NCBI GenBank assembly: GCA_017442735.1
Contig: JAFRZE010000063.1
Span: 1 to 46,242 of the forward strand
Reading direction: 5' to 3'
From: Bacillota bacterium
GTDB taxonomy: Bacteria; Bacillota; Clostridia; Lachnospirales; Bianqueaceae
DNA: 46,242 bases
Shown: one piece after another, positions 14,201 through 19,083 of the stretch
Layout of the letters: every line of letters begins with the position of its first letter
Position numbering within the stretch: the stretch's first letter is position 1
The notes under the pieces: generated by a model
Seen by the model: only the letters and a program-made list of their open reading frames with translations
The model's database searches: none
What the model was told of the DNA's origin: nothing
Position numbers and translations under genes: made by a program

Positions 14201-15783
14201 TGCAGTGATTTACTATCGCCGGAATGTAATGTAACAACCTGCCAACCACTTGCACTGGCTGTAAGATGTGTGTCATATCTTTCCTGAAGAGTAAATTCAT
14301 ATTGCCAGGTGTGACCATAGCCATCGCTGACTGTCAGCTGATAATTCCCGAAATCATCTTCGGTAATGAAATCAATGGTCAGCTCCTGCCCGGTCTGGCC
14401 TTCCAGGGAAACAAAACTTCCATCGATTTCCTTGGCCCAGGAGAAAGAGGGTGTGAAATTAACATCATTGATCGTTAAGCGTAAAGTTGCGGAATCATCC
14501 AAATAAGCTGTGATGACCTGTGGATCTTGTACAGCATCAAAGATTGCTGAAAACTCAGCTGCAGAAACATAGAAAGTTAGTATATCAGCCGGAGGCATCA
14601 CTTCATCATGATTGCTTGATACTTCACAGGTGTAGGTTCCGGCCTCACTTACGGTAAGCGTATTCGAGGTTTCATCAAGAATAACGGAATCTTTTCTCCA
14701 CAGATAAGTGAAAACTGCATCCGGGATATCACATTCCACTACTGCGACCAGATCTGCCGTCTCTCCTGGTTCCAGTGTTACCTCTTCTTCTTCAGCAGAC
14801 AGCGTCCAGTTTCTGTCCGGATCACCAATGCCCGGGTCTCCGGACGCAAAGACTTCCACATCTGCGGAATACACGTTTCCACCATAGGTTGCCGTGATAG
14901 TGGTCATTCCTTCTCCAGCTGCATAAATCGTCTGATCCTCTACATAGGCAATGGATGAGTCACCCGTAGACCATCCGGACAGCATGGTATAAAGATTGAA
15001 GCTGCTGGTTGACGGCCAGGTATCGGCCATCCGTGCGTTGATCTTCATTCTCGGCGCATCACAGCTGCTTCCTTCTTCCAGATAGATGGAGCCTGTTTCC
15101 AGTCCGGCACCCTGTACGATCAGATCCTCTGTCGCAAAAGTGACAGGATCATAAGAAGAATAGTATTCTGTGTCCAGACTATCATTCGTATTCGGTTCTC
15201 GAATTGCCAGCTCCTGCGTCCAGTAATGAACGCCATTATAGATGACATGACCGATTCCGATCGCATTAAAATCGTATTTCGCTCCAAGCATATTGCGTCG
15301 ATGGCCCTGTCCGGAATAAGGCTCTCCCTCTTCCTTCCAGGAATCAAAAGCACCCTGTGCGGACGATTGACCAACTGCAATATTCTCTCCCTTTGCACTG
15401 CAGGAAACGCCATATTCATTATAGATGGTAAAACAGCTTTCCCCGTTCGGCCGGGTATGACTAAAACTCATGGCTATTTCCAAAGCTCGCTGCATAGCGA
15501 TTCGTTCAAGTTCATAGTCATAAACCAGCGGGCTTTGATTCGAAGTATATAATACAGTTGTATTATCTTCATCAAAATAACCCGGATTTTCTGCCCGGAA
15601 ATCATTGACCAGAGAGAGCATGGCTCTGGCGCTGGTCTGATCATAAGTAACACCAATATCCGCTGTAATCTCAGTCTCTTCAAAGACAAAAGGTTCTTCT
15701 GCCTTGGCCTGGAACGGAATATAGCCCAGGATCATGGTCAGAGAAAGAAATACAGCTAATGTCCTCTTCCAAAAGTTCTTCAT
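1..15783 (-). CDS. Giant secreted multidomain surface protein (CAP, Ig-like, PPC-like, LRR, CSVCG repeats); 3' end outside window
   Basis: I translated the minus frame from ATG 15783 to base 1 and met no stop: at least 5261 residues. A signal peptide (KR, hydrophobic core, cleavage near AKA-EE, residue 28) is followed by a CAP/SCP domain at about 45-205 with SHTRP (His109), GENI (132-135) and GHRRNML (His161). Next come a Big2-like domain (~262-320), an incomplete first set of Ig-like domains with one PPC-like domain (~325-685), five super-repeats (~689-3032), five ~110-residue domains (~3049-3585), a BspA-type LRR (~3588-3829), CxxC-rich CSVCG repeats (to ~4499) and an 89-residue Ig array (from ~4505). 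It should be exported and act at the surface, possibly as an adhesin; this is inferred from architecture only. The C-terminus and anchor are not visible. SD AAGGAGA lies 7 nt before ATG. The gene is separated from the sugar operon by a terminator and its own promoter. Confidence 0.93.
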   Translation of the reverse strand, partial: MKNFWKRTLAVFLSLTMILGYIPFQAKAEEPFVFEETEITADIGVTYDQTSARAMLSLVNDFRAENPGYFDEDNTTVLYTSNQSPLVYDYELERIAMQRALEIAMSFSHTRPNGESCFTIYNEYGVSCSAKGENIAVGQSSAQGAFDSWKEEGEPYSGQGHRRNMLGAKYDFNAIGIGHVIYNGVHYWTQELAIREPNTNDSLDTEYYSSYDPVTFATEDLIVQGAGLETGSIYLEEGSSCDAPRMKINARMADTWPSTSSFNLYTMLSGWSTGDSSIAYVEDQTIYAAGEGMTTITATYGGNVYSADVEVFASGDPGIGDPDRNWTLSAEEEEVTLEPGETADLVAVVECDIPDAVFTYLWRKDSVILDETSNTLTVSEAGTYTCEVSSNHDEVMPPADILTFYVSAAEFSAIFDAVQDPQVITAYLDDSATLRLTINDVNFTPSFSWAKEIDGSFVSLEGQTGQELTIDFITEDDFGNYQLTVSDGYGHTWQYEFTLQERYDTHLTASASGWQVVTLHSGDSKSLQVEASSDLGDDSLTYEWHYGLDILGTNSSVIIPDITQEMIVTCSVSDGINTTVVYFYLIMETETYHSVEAGVSSSVSTTTDRERLWFSYRPETTGDYSYEADFPDNFADLLLFDAPYHHLLHCSGDYDTTSCTVELTGGELYYFTFVLEQPGTIDFSITLAQTELEVNGFPEGDVYIGPNAEPEAYLHVDAYSSGPVTYQWYRNDVLIEGETTSDLTATTAGEYKCVVTDSWGVQKSLYFHVYADTSFGYNFLYDPTGFVEYGGTTTISVSVFDNSGEITYQWMVRPFNSDEYSVIPEATASSYTVTNITSYADYAVRMTDPYGYSDTAYFTVGVENHFYIDNRSESDVYIQIGSDTELFVEASADEGSLSYQWYEYTTTSYWDEGEQEWMPGGDDWVAIDGENSNTLTVTDVRTTRQFACVVNDIYGNHERVEVHVHPESSFSAQAITQQLTVGSIGDSINLEVQASSNAGEITYTWKAQVYDPEYDVYNYETVGTEAILPWTITQHDEWVNCIVSDGYNEETIRFCFLVGIHAEGLSDVSTVIYGSPDAILATYTAPCSADYTFSYSGARCYINVYDHDMNGQNGAGWTFSGDENTTTISLSAGELYYFVFSFADPVGGEIGSAFIQVNSYLYAGIEGDDWIDAGGSGTLSVWANSPSSNITYQWYRNGDELVGETSSTLTVTMPGDYTCVVSDDLGNTKTVEKAVYVNSYLYFYIAADPNDTWFEAGSTVTLHPEIESAAGQNFTYQWYFRADNDLDATLIPIENATGEYYTIESFIQSGYYYLEITDEYGYSVKEQLKICVENGLYMQYYGDTNVKVLPHESTVLAPIAIADYGDITYEWYEESQDANGNVEEMFIQTGNELTVPDVTSSHTFTCYIYDYYGTLYSVTYHVSVDSGFTAGAVTPQLVAASIGDSVTLQVSAASNFEDDITYSWKAYREYEAGNPDDGYWTDWDWQVIGTSDTVTISSVTGQEAVCCDISDGYESERIYFAVVQGTILDGMLSNDPMTISSTEGGKVWVRYDTASVDQFEYFYYGDYCEVNIYNVTLGLVDEIRFAQLWTEEIPYVCNPTLETNQTYYVAFDFPEAGTGTSWIRVIASLNAWINGPDTLEPGGSDTLSVSADSTSSNLSYQWYLDDEIIEGATGSSLEISAPGLYRCRVTDDLGNVCDCERNVSINSYFEFYIYIEEEYATIEAGSSYTLAAYIMSGDSNGLSYQWSYQPWYADTYTPIDGATSDRYYVDSIQESGRYSLCIADQYGITHVEYYDLYIENGFWIISHSEDEVSVPANGTTVLEVEATAYTGEITYEWYEVFYDEYGNRTEVLQYTGSQYTVSDVTAAHRFICRVHDIYGNERTAEFFVTVNTGFTAVALTPQVVLASVGDDVSLKVEGSTLSDHDITYRWTKYGVEIGNEDTVTVNVQNNEDIECYVTDGYNSRRIRFKILVNVVEILELTEEEFFIHGNSERQVWYRYETPYSCDYNLYVACNWFVSTYIYDDNLACIQSFWDPNQEYRIALEGGKTYYFVFEFSDGTGEDVCTATVSFSPYLYLNAYFSNEYQGLQLEPGDTYDIRISTEGSSPNLTYQWIRNGEELVGETEETMTVSLAGLYTCRVSDEAGNVATPDPIWVSVNTYVPFTVSLDPEYPLYNYPAGSSITMRAYVDEEESTGGELSYQWYYQPWNSSEKEPIQGETTTEYTIPSLTECGWYTFRITDEYGMIYEDSREIRVANEFYVVSTSEREVSVLPGGSTTLEVNATAAAGEISYQWYVMVPTEYGQDNVILPGETGNTLELDDITEYHEYLCEFHDIYGNNSNAAFRVSVDSGFYAVPVGGLIHLVQAGDEVTLQVDAGTQLSEGEVHYYWFEREPMGPGYWDYVAIAEDVDSITISDVSEAKNYHCSVSDEYNQKTFDFLVIFKPEEISNYPVLEENQQIWLSVWANDTAWYSFTPSSSSIPYTFDHWGETLIVILDTDYSPVWVSDSEEDCYLEAGHTYYVGIMHYLLEDMFDCPVGIYQDLLLEMNEGSDWVDLNAGESTTLNPELSTNIPVENLTITWTRNGELIEGANGLTYTVDKSGIYVFTVSFEGRTLSRTFEVRVYNGELFIDYMTSSWIDAEPGDSFQLGIRVSGADEGTLSYQWYEIGWTVDEMVNIVDTKEKLDGETGQWLQIEQADHTAKYRIEVEDEYGNIYSADFDVQIWNGLAVDGIEEYFVPLGGSTEVSVDASVNEGDLTYQWYIQEEEWIEDEHGSYYAYTWILDPEAQGPSYLVADVVSVRTLRVIVSDAYRNYSMLEFRVYVDSGLVAEPVGETRLFVNPGDSVTLQVEYSHTMEEAGPISCEWTRQDRIDSQISTYGFDSYRDNFGWSDYVVNGNQVTISNISEPMYIVCTVKDTYRTIDVTYYITFQPDPDTMTVMELGQYYHSSTPFWGELLWYKITPEETDDYTLEMSYYVYEGMAVLYDSDFNVIWKQTNQEKDILYSIEQELTAGETYYFALGFDSINCYGYGNSVQLIRPLVETVEVEPVTCYEDVRTWQMGWSGGPGESVEYWGYDITPRRIQVTMKDGAVISGTYDEVLERLANEYQIPAYYDFSSDQDIDHPWGMGAHTATICINGQRFEYTVNVEPAIIQDITFEDQEIYGYTHGGWVEPENADPFWRYWDLSMELSVTLTDGTSYSGEFYSVMSQIEDHLGLIPYSINSTWRWLNDTQYENHWMPGNTYPVNVSLLGQERTFDYTIAESPIESVEFSEAILYDHINGYEETGWDIYGHDISYFRYNVSFPDVTVTLKSGEVLEGSCGAVSNSLSELYGSGDVYCYPDHYAEQTADNYWLAGHSYEVPFTWLGYYGTFTVVIQDNPIESIEAEDTTCQEGFDCRYEDDFIPKYSGRPGEITVHLTGGETLTGSLDSVLSQLSELFQSSYPEYDLIYGEDEHLGKGWEVGTTHTMTLALLGQTAVYHVTITPSPIESISIDDLQIVEGTRISYRLDEEHYSYDVTPFNMTMTMKDGTVLSGNFMNVRSAFSDQYGWNGDTACNSGHLIDEAPWQIGSHSVTFYGFGKVVTYQVEIISADDFAPVTEGSGQCGSNLFWTLDANGVLTITGSGAMYDYEEYDHSPTTAHPWADEAVRQVILPEGLTTIGVLAFSRCSQLTSIVLPSTVQRIEDAAFEFCSGLETVQLNEGLQFMGQVVFWNCSSLREITIPESMTYVAPGAFEDCSALEEVHLPSTLTAINLRAFQGCSELKEIIIPQNVEVLAPYAFNNCTSLDTVYFEGDTIFRIFGVGCFENVTANCYYPEAYADNWEALIENVAEYDNYIGGNLTWASYSGWGPWTVVLEPTCLEPGIEQRVSLDDPEQKEEREIPPLYHHFVDDVCEYCGMHYDELTLISKVYLVTETPIDFENGVFPGTHVIATGTFDAEGFGEREIELTWTRPEDDSYWELDLGILGEDLKGRVRFDPEIEFYLNGDPIYSGCHIYGTSPYTLGCWFDFYRINVESNGLEVDMPAYVVNGGTAQFTLDPDACPESAVCEMTYQAYHEYTVTTETAQIPIVDNQFTVYVGYLEGKIDSITFSVSGHTEETIPTVAATCTETGLTAGTKCSVCGEILTAQETIPALGHDWVYDKITWEETEDGLLASALYSCSRCDETDSVAAEGTYEDTPATCTATGLRVYTANVTADASLDEQAHSATHEVVLDILPHNWQTDWNWTETTDGYSASITYTCEGCNETQIIDANVSKQVTEATCQAEGSIVYTATIPASETPDQFARTTTKTIVLDKLDHTEEILPAVAATCTTSGLTEGKKCSVCGEILVAQEVIPALGHTEETLAGYPATCTTDGLTEGKKCSVCGEILVAQEVIPALGHTEETLAGYPATCTTDGLTEGKKCSVCGEILVEQEVIPALGHTEEILPAVAATCTESGLTEGKKCSVCGEILVAQEVIPAHGHTVVIDPAVEPTYTEPGLTEGSHCSVCGEIIVPQQIIPITYGILTQPEDVTSLTGRSVQFTVETNLPDPTYQWQYSTNGGTSWTNSPSNGNKTATVTVNTSNGMNGRLYRCVITYEDLELTTREALLTVQGIKTQPIDQAVFQDEIVEFAVETTVPADAYQWQYSPDNGTSWVNSVSTGSTTDIVSVNATVNGNGRLYRCLVTFGDTVLTSRTATLTVYGIKTQPEDKIVVAGTKAIFTVEATEGAAYQWQYSTNDGETWLNTTSSGNKTDTVTVNTAASMNGRLYRCVITYDEAELITREASLIVLGISSQPTSQTVAAGSKAIFKLETTADADAYQWQYSTDGGTTWTNSPSNGNKTDTVNVNATVAMNGRLYRCQVTFGDAVLTSKAVELNVLGITAEPTDQTAVAGKKAVFTVETTADGATYQWQYSTNGGTTWINSTSSGNKTETISVNTNVSMNGRLYRCVITYEDTELKTRSALLTVQGIKAQPTDETVIAGNKVEFTVETTVEGATYQWQYSTNGGTSWTNSPSTGNKTETVSVNSSAAMNGRLYRCRVTYGDTVLTTRSALLTVEGIQTQPSAQTVVAGNKVTFSIETTVEGASFQWQYSTNNGTTWVNSPSAGNKTATVTVNSSVAMNGRLYRCQVSYDDVTLTSKTALLTVQGIKTQPAAQTEVAGAKAVFSVETTVEGATYQWQYSTNGGSSWTNSPSSGNKTDTVTVNTSAAMNGRQYRCLVTYGDTTITSKAALLTVEGIKTQPKATTVSAGEKATFKVETTVDGATYQWQYSTNGGTTWVNSPSSGNKTDTI
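2290..3520 (-). repeat. CxxC-containing CSVCG/GHTEE repeats, 123-bp period
   Basis: Five CSVCG copies sit near 2830, 2707, 2584, 2462 and 2345, the first four at exact 123-bp (41-codon) steps, and a sixth lies near 3440 (TAGTKCSVCGEIL). Each copy has ATCT..GLTEGKKCSVCGEIL..QEVIPALGHTEE. Between 2900 and 3400 two diverged relatives keep paired cysteines (SCSRC, CEGC). The copies beginning at 2584 and 2707 differ at only about four of 123 bases, so that duplication is recent. The paired CxxC suggests a metal knuckle or disulfides, which I cannot decide. Confidence 0.85.
4300..5020 (-). other. BspA-type leucine-rich repeat domain (LRR_5) of the giant protein
   Basis: The segment opens with the N-cap typical of BspA-like surface proteins (GQCGSNLFWTLD ... 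LTITGSGAMYDY ... PWADEAVRQVILPEGLTTIG) and continues with about six repeats of the form AF..C..L..(I/V).(L/I)P..(V/L). In other bacteria such domains occur in surface adhesins binding host proteins or other cells; a binding role here is inference. Confidence 0.85.
5030..6640 (-). repeat. Five copies of an unnamed ~110-residue domain in the giant gene
   Basis: Five units of about 300-340 bp start near 6640, 6330, 5995, 5660 and 5330. Each runs: a beta segment ending in an xVTxxxG pattern (VTMKDGAVISG, VTLTDGTSYSG, VTLKSGEVLEG, VHLTGGETLTG, MTMKDGTVLSG), a helical V..(L/I)... stretch, a W..G.H/T segment, and a closing G....Y.V.I strand followed by PIES(I/V). I do not recognise an established family name. 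The copies are well diverged. Confidence 0.7.
6690..13720 (-). repeat. Five tandem super-repeats (4 Ig-like + 1 PPC-like domain each) inside the giant gene
   Basis: Equivalent Trp codons of the first Ig-like domain of each unit lie at 13600, 12202, 10798, 9448 and 8050, spacings of 1398, 1404, 1350 and 1398 bp. Each unit holds, in order: Ig-alpha (TYQWYRN ... YTCVVSDDLGN), Ig-beta (YQW ... ITDEYG), Ig-gamma (EISYQWY ... FHDIYGN, then a VSVDSGF-type linker), Ig-delta (ITYSWK ... VSDGYN) and a PPC-like sandwich (WYSFTP-like start, LxAGxTYYF end near 12380, 10940, 9640, 8240 and 6740). A further PPC-like copy (13980-13735) closes an incomplete leading unit. The units have diverged, which suggests an old duplication under selection. 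Domain names rest on motif reading. Confidence 0.8.
15120..15660 (-). other. CAP (SCP/TAPS) domain of the giant protein
   Basis: Residues ~45-205 carry the CAP-family signatures in order: SFSHTRPNG with His109, KGENIAVG with Glu133, a W within AFDSWKEE, GQGHRRNML with His161, then YWTQEL. These are the positions of the conserved His/Glu residues of bacterial YkwD-like CAP domains. The molecular activity of most bacterial CAP domains is unknown. The domain normally sits at the C-terminus of small secreted proteins; here it is at the N-terminal end of a giant repeat protein. Confidence 0.85.
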
Positions 15784-15790
15784 TGGGGGG

Positions 15791-15797
15791 TCTCCTT
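15791..15797 (-). promoter_or_regulatory. Ribosome binding site of the giant gene
   Basis: AAGGAGA on the minus strand lies 7 nt before ATG 15783. It fixes the start and is followed directly by a hydrophobic signal peptide. Confidence 0.8.
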
Positions 15798-15851
15798 GCT
15801 ATGAAATTGAATTGTAAAAATCACGACATAAAATGATTCATTTTAAGGCTG

Positions 15852-15880
15852 ATTATACCAAAACTGTCAATCCTTTTCAA
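15852..15880 (-). promoter_or_regulatory. Promoter of the giant surface-protein gene
   Basis: On the minus strand TTGAAA (15880-15875), a 17-bp spacer and TATAAT (15857-15852), with an extended TGG just before the -10. It lies directly beyond the upstream terminator and gives a leader of about 60 nt. No conserved riboswitch fold is evident. Confidence 0.7.
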
Positions 15881-15932
15881 CAGAAAAAGCCCACCCGTCT
15901 GGCCGATAATTCGGTCCGTACAGGTGGGCTTT
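15880..15932 (-). terminator. Rho-independent terminator of the dTDP-sugar operon
   Basis: A 10-bp outer stem (AAAGCCCACC 15886-15895 with GGTGGGCTTT 15923-15932), a partly paired inner stem and a TAAT tip. On the minus strand the stem runs into TTTTTCTGTT. It lies 14 bp after the rmlB stop codon. Confidence 0.85.
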
Positions 15933-15945
15933 ATGCGCTCACTTT

Positions 15946-16965
15946 TTATCGATTGCCGTACATCTTCTCGTAATACTTCTGGTATTCTCCGCTGATGATC
16001 TCTTCCCACCATTCACGGTTATCCAGATACCATTCAATGGTCTTTTTGATCCCGTCCTCAAACCTGGTCTCCGGCAGCCATCCAAGCTCACGATGGATCT
16101 TCTCGGGATCGATCGCATACCGCATGTCATGACCTTTGCGGTCCGTCACATAGGTGATCAGGCTCTCCGGCTTATCCAGCGCATGACAGATCAGCTTGAC
16201 GATGTCGATATTGCGCATCTCGTTGTGCCCGCCGACATTGTACACTTCTCCTACACGGCCATGGCGCATGATCAGATCGATCGCCCTGCAATGATCATCC
16301 ACGTAGAGCCAGTCACGCACGTTCAGTCCTTCACCGTAAACGGGGAGGGGTTTGTCGTGAAGACAGTTCGCGATCATCAGAGGGATGAGCTTCTCCGGGA
16401 ACTGATAGGGGCCATAGTTGTTCGAACAGCGGCTGATGGAAACAGGCAGACCAAACGTCCTGTGATATGCCAGCACCAAAAGATCAGCACCTGCCTTGGA
16501 GCTACTGTAGGGAGACGAAGTGTGGATCGGCGTTTCTTCTGTAAAGAAAAGGTCAGGACGATCAAGCGGAAGATCCCCGTATACTTCATCCGTCGATACC
16601 TGATGGAAGCGCTGAATGCCGTATTTGCGGCAGGCATCCATCAGATTGGCGGTCCCGAGGATGTTGGTCTTCAGGAAGACCGTCGGATCTTCGATCGAAC
16701 GATCCACATGCGATTCCGCAGCAAAGTTCACGATGATATCCGGCTTCTCTTCCGCAAACAACTGCGCGATCGCCTTATCATCACAGATATCCGCTTTCAC
16801 AAACCGAAAGTTCGGCTTGTCAAGCACATTTTTCAACGTAGAAAGATTACCGGCGTACGTCAGGCTGTCCACACACACAACGCGATCTTCAGGATAGTGA
16901 TCCAGAAGATAGAAAATGAAATTGCTTCCGATAAAGCCTGCGCCGCCGGTTACGATAATCGTCAT
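15946..16965 (-). CDS. rmlB: dTDP-glucose 4,6-dehydratase RmlB (339 aa)
   Basis: Converts dTDP-glucose to dTDP-4-keto-6-deoxyglucose in the cytoplasm. The sequence is a full-length extended SDR: TGGAGFIGSN near residue 7, D of VCVDSLTYAGN, AAESHVDRS, the catalytic TDE of QVSTDEVYG, and YSSSK with the Tyr and Lys. I chose ATG 16965 because GAGG lies 8 nt upstream; a GTG one codon earlier is possible. It is the last gene of the WecE-RmlA-RmlB module and is followed by a terminator. RmlC and RmlD are absent, so the product most likely feeds WecE rather than rhamnose synthesis. Confidence 0.96.
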   Translation of the reverse strand: MTIIVTGGAGFIGSNFIFYLLDHYPEDRVVCVDSLTYAGNLSTLKNVLDKPNFRFVKADICDDKAIAQLFAEEKPDIIVNFAAESHVDRSIEDPTVFLKTNILGTANLMDACRKYGIQRFHQVSTDEVYGDLPLDRPDLFFTEETPIHTSSPYSSSKAGADLLVLAYHRTFGLPVSISRCSNNYGPYQFPEKLIPLMIANCLHDKPLPVYGEGLNVRDWLYVDDHCRAIDLIMRHGRVGEVYNVGGHNEMRNIDIVKLICHALDKPESLITYVTDRKGHDMRYAIDPEKIHRELGWLPETRFEDGIKKTIEWYLDNREWWEEIISGEYQKYYEKMYGNR

Positions 16966-16975
16966 CACCGATACC

Positions 16976-17860
16976 TCATTTTACAATTTTAGATTCCGCT
17001 ACAGCCCGAAGATGACTGCCATACGGAGATTTTCCATAGCTTTTTGCCGCCTTAAGCAGCATCTCTTCTGTGATCCAACCCTGACGGAAAGCGATCTCCT
17101 CCGGAGCGGAGATCTGCATATTCTGTGTGGATTCCACCATACTGACGAACTGGCCCGCTTCCAGAAGGCTGTCCATGGTCCCGGTATCGAACCAGGTGAA
17201 GCCTCTTCCAAGGATCTCTACCAGCAGGTTTTCCTGATGCAGATACATCTCGTTCAGGGTCGTGATCTCCAGCTCGTCTCTCTTGCTGGGCCGGACCTGT
17301 TTTGCCATGTCGGAAACCCCGGCAGGATAAAAGTAAAGCCCGGTCACCGCGTAGTTGCTCTTTGGATGAGCTGGTTTTTCTTCGATAGAAATAGCTTTTT
17401 CATCTTTGTCGAACTCGACCACGCCATACCGTTCCGGATCATTCACATAATAGCCGAAAACCGTTGCAAAGCCTTTTTCCGCGTTTTCTCTGGCGCTGTT
17501 CAGCTTATGGCCGAGGCCGTTGCCGTAGTAGATATTATCACCAAGGATCATCGCGCAGGTATCATCTCCAATATACTCTTCACCGATCAGAAATGCCTGC
17601 GCCAGTCCGTCCGGTGAAGGCTGAACCGCGTAGCTCAGCTCGATCCCGAATTTCTTTCCGTCGCCCAGAAGCGATTCAAATCTGGGCGTATCCACAGGAG
17701 TAGAAATGATCAGGATATCCTTGATCCCTGCCAGCATCAGGGTAGACAGCGGATAGTAGATCATCGGTTTATCATAAACGGGAAGCAGCTGCTTGGATGT
17801 AACAAGCGTTAAGGGGTACAGCCTGGTACCGGCTCCACCCGCCAGAATAATGCCTTTCAT
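16976..17860 (-). CDS. rmlA: Glucose-1-phosphate thymidylyltransferase RmlA (294 aa)
   Basis: Forms dTDP-glucose from glucose-1-phosphate and dTTP, the first step to dTDP-4-keto-6-deoxy sugars. The N-terminal [11 protein letters not shown] nucleotide-binding signature, [25 protein letters not shown] and [13 protein letters not shown] are all present, and the length equals that of characterised RmlA enzymes. It lies 10-20 bp from both neighbours, so it is almost certainly cotranscribed with wecE and rmlB. Confidence 0.96.
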   Translation of the reverse strand: MKGIILAGGAGTRLYPLTLVTSKQLLPVYDKPMIYYPLSTLMLAGIKDILIISTPVDTPRFESLLGDGKKFGIELSYAVQPSPDGLAQAFLIGEEYIGDDTCAMILGDNIYYGNGLGHKLNSARENAEKGFATVFGYYVNDPERYGVVEFDKDEKAISIEEKPAHPKSNYAVTGLYFYPAGVSDMAKQVRPSKRDELEITTLNEMYLHQENLLVEILGRGFTWFDTGTMDSLLEAGQFVSMVESTQNMQISAPEEIAFRQGWITEEMLLKAAKSYGKSPYGSHLRAVAESKIVK

Positions 17861-17879
17861 CTTTTTCTTCCTTCCTGAT

Positions 17880-18998
17880 TTATGTCCAGAACTCTTTTAC
17901 TGCTTCGATCACCTGATCAACTTCTAGATCAGTTAGTCCGTAATACATCGGAAGTCTGAGCAAGCGATCACTTTCTTTTGTCGTATATCGATCTTCTCCG
18001 GAAAAAACACCAAATTTCAATCCTGCTGGAGCGCTGTGAAGAGGTACATAGTGAAATACCGCCTGAATGTTTTTGCTTTTCAAATGCTGAATCAATGCAG
18101 TTCTTTCTTCTATATCCTGGCACTTCAAATAATACATATGTGCATTATGGACACATCCGTCGGGAACAAAAGGTGTTTCAATATGGGGGTTATCTCTGAA
18201 AGCACGATCATATTTCTCCCAAATGGCAAGTCGAAAATCGTTGATTTTGTCTGCGCTGAGAAGCTGAGGCCACAGATAAGCGGCATTCAAATCACTTGGC
18301 AAATAGCTGTCGCCGAAATCGACCCACGTATACTTATCCACCTGTCCACGAAGGAACCGGGACCGGTTCGTCCCTTTTTCCCGAAGGATCTCGGCCCGTT
18401 CGTTATACCGGCTGTCATTGATCAAAAGCGCTCCGCCTTCTCCCATGGAATAGTTCTTTGTCTCATGGAAGGAAAAACATCCGAAATCACCGATCGTCCC
18501 AAGCGGTCTTCCTTTATAGGTGCTCATAACACCTTGTGCAGCATCTTCCACAACTTTCAAATTATATTTCTGGGCGATGCGCATTATTGCGTCCATTTCA
18601 CAAGCGATACCCGCATAATGTACCGGAACGATTACTTTTGTTTTTTCAGTAATCGCTTCTTCTATTTTTGTTTCGTCCATATTCATCGTGTCTGGACGAA
18701 TATCAACAAAAACAAGCCTGGCACCAGCCAGAACAAACGCTGTCGCTGTGCTGGAGAACGTAAAACTCGGAAGAATAACTTCATCTCCAGGTTCCAGTTC
18801 ACATAAAAAAGCCGCCATATCCAGTGCTGTTGTCCCACTGGTAGTCAGTAGTACTTTCTGCACATGAAACTTGTCTTCCAGCCACTTGCTACATCTCTTG
18901 GTAAACTCACCATCTCCACAGATTTTATGATTGGCAATGGCCTTCTGGACAAATAGAACTTCCTCTCCGGTCGAAGGAGGAATATTAAACGGAATCAT
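17880..18998 (-). CDS. wecE: dTDP-4-amino-4,6-dideoxygalactose transaminase WecE/RffA (372 aa)
   Basis: PLP enzyme expected to aminate dTDP-4-keto-6-deoxyglucose at C4 giving dTDP-Fuc4N. It follows the E. coli WecE pattern closely over its whole length: MIPFN.PP start, [43 protein letters not shown] with Schiff-base Lys181 (the same number as E. coli), [16 protein letters not shown] and [11 protein letters not shown]. The partner N-acetyltransferase WecD is not in the window. A promoter in the AT-rich gap upstream suggests expression somewhat independent of the main operon. Confidence 0.93.
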   Translation of the reverse strand: MIPFNIPPSTGEEVLFVQKAIANHKICGDGEFTKRCSKWLEDKFHVQKVLLTTSGTTALDMAAFLCELEPGDEVILPSFTFSSTATAFVLAGARLVFVDIRPDTMNMDETKIEEAITEKTKVIVPVHYAGIACEMDAIMRIAQKYNLKVVEDAAQGVMSTYKGRPLGTIGDFGCFSFHETKNYSMGEGGALLINDSRYNERAEILREKGTNRSRFLRGQVDKYTWVDFGDSYLPSDLNAAYLWPQLLSADKINDFRLAIWEKYDRAFRDNPHIETPFVPDGCVHNAHMYYLKCQDIEERTALIQHLKSKNIQAVFHYVPLHSAPAGLKFGVFSGEDRYTTKESDRLLRLPMYYGLTDLEVDQVIEAVKEFWT

Positions 18999-19054
18999 AT
19001 TTCAGCCCCTGCAAAAAGTCATTTTTTAGATCTTATGAAATATATATTTATATT

Positions 19055-19083
19055 ATTATATAGGTAAATGTGAATAAAATCAA
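19055..19083 (-). promoter_or_regulatory. Internal promoter before wecE-rmlA-rmlB
   Basis: TTGATT (19083-19078), a 17-bp spacer and TATAAT (19060-19055) on the minus strand. The 81-bp gap is strikingly AT-rich compared with its surroundings, and the -35 overlaps the end of the acyltransferase gene. Confidence 0.6.

Noticed and set aside
15946..18998. dTDP-rhamnose biosynthesis
   Set aside because: RmlA and RmlB are present but RmlC and RmlD are missing, and a WecE transaminase takes their place in the operon.
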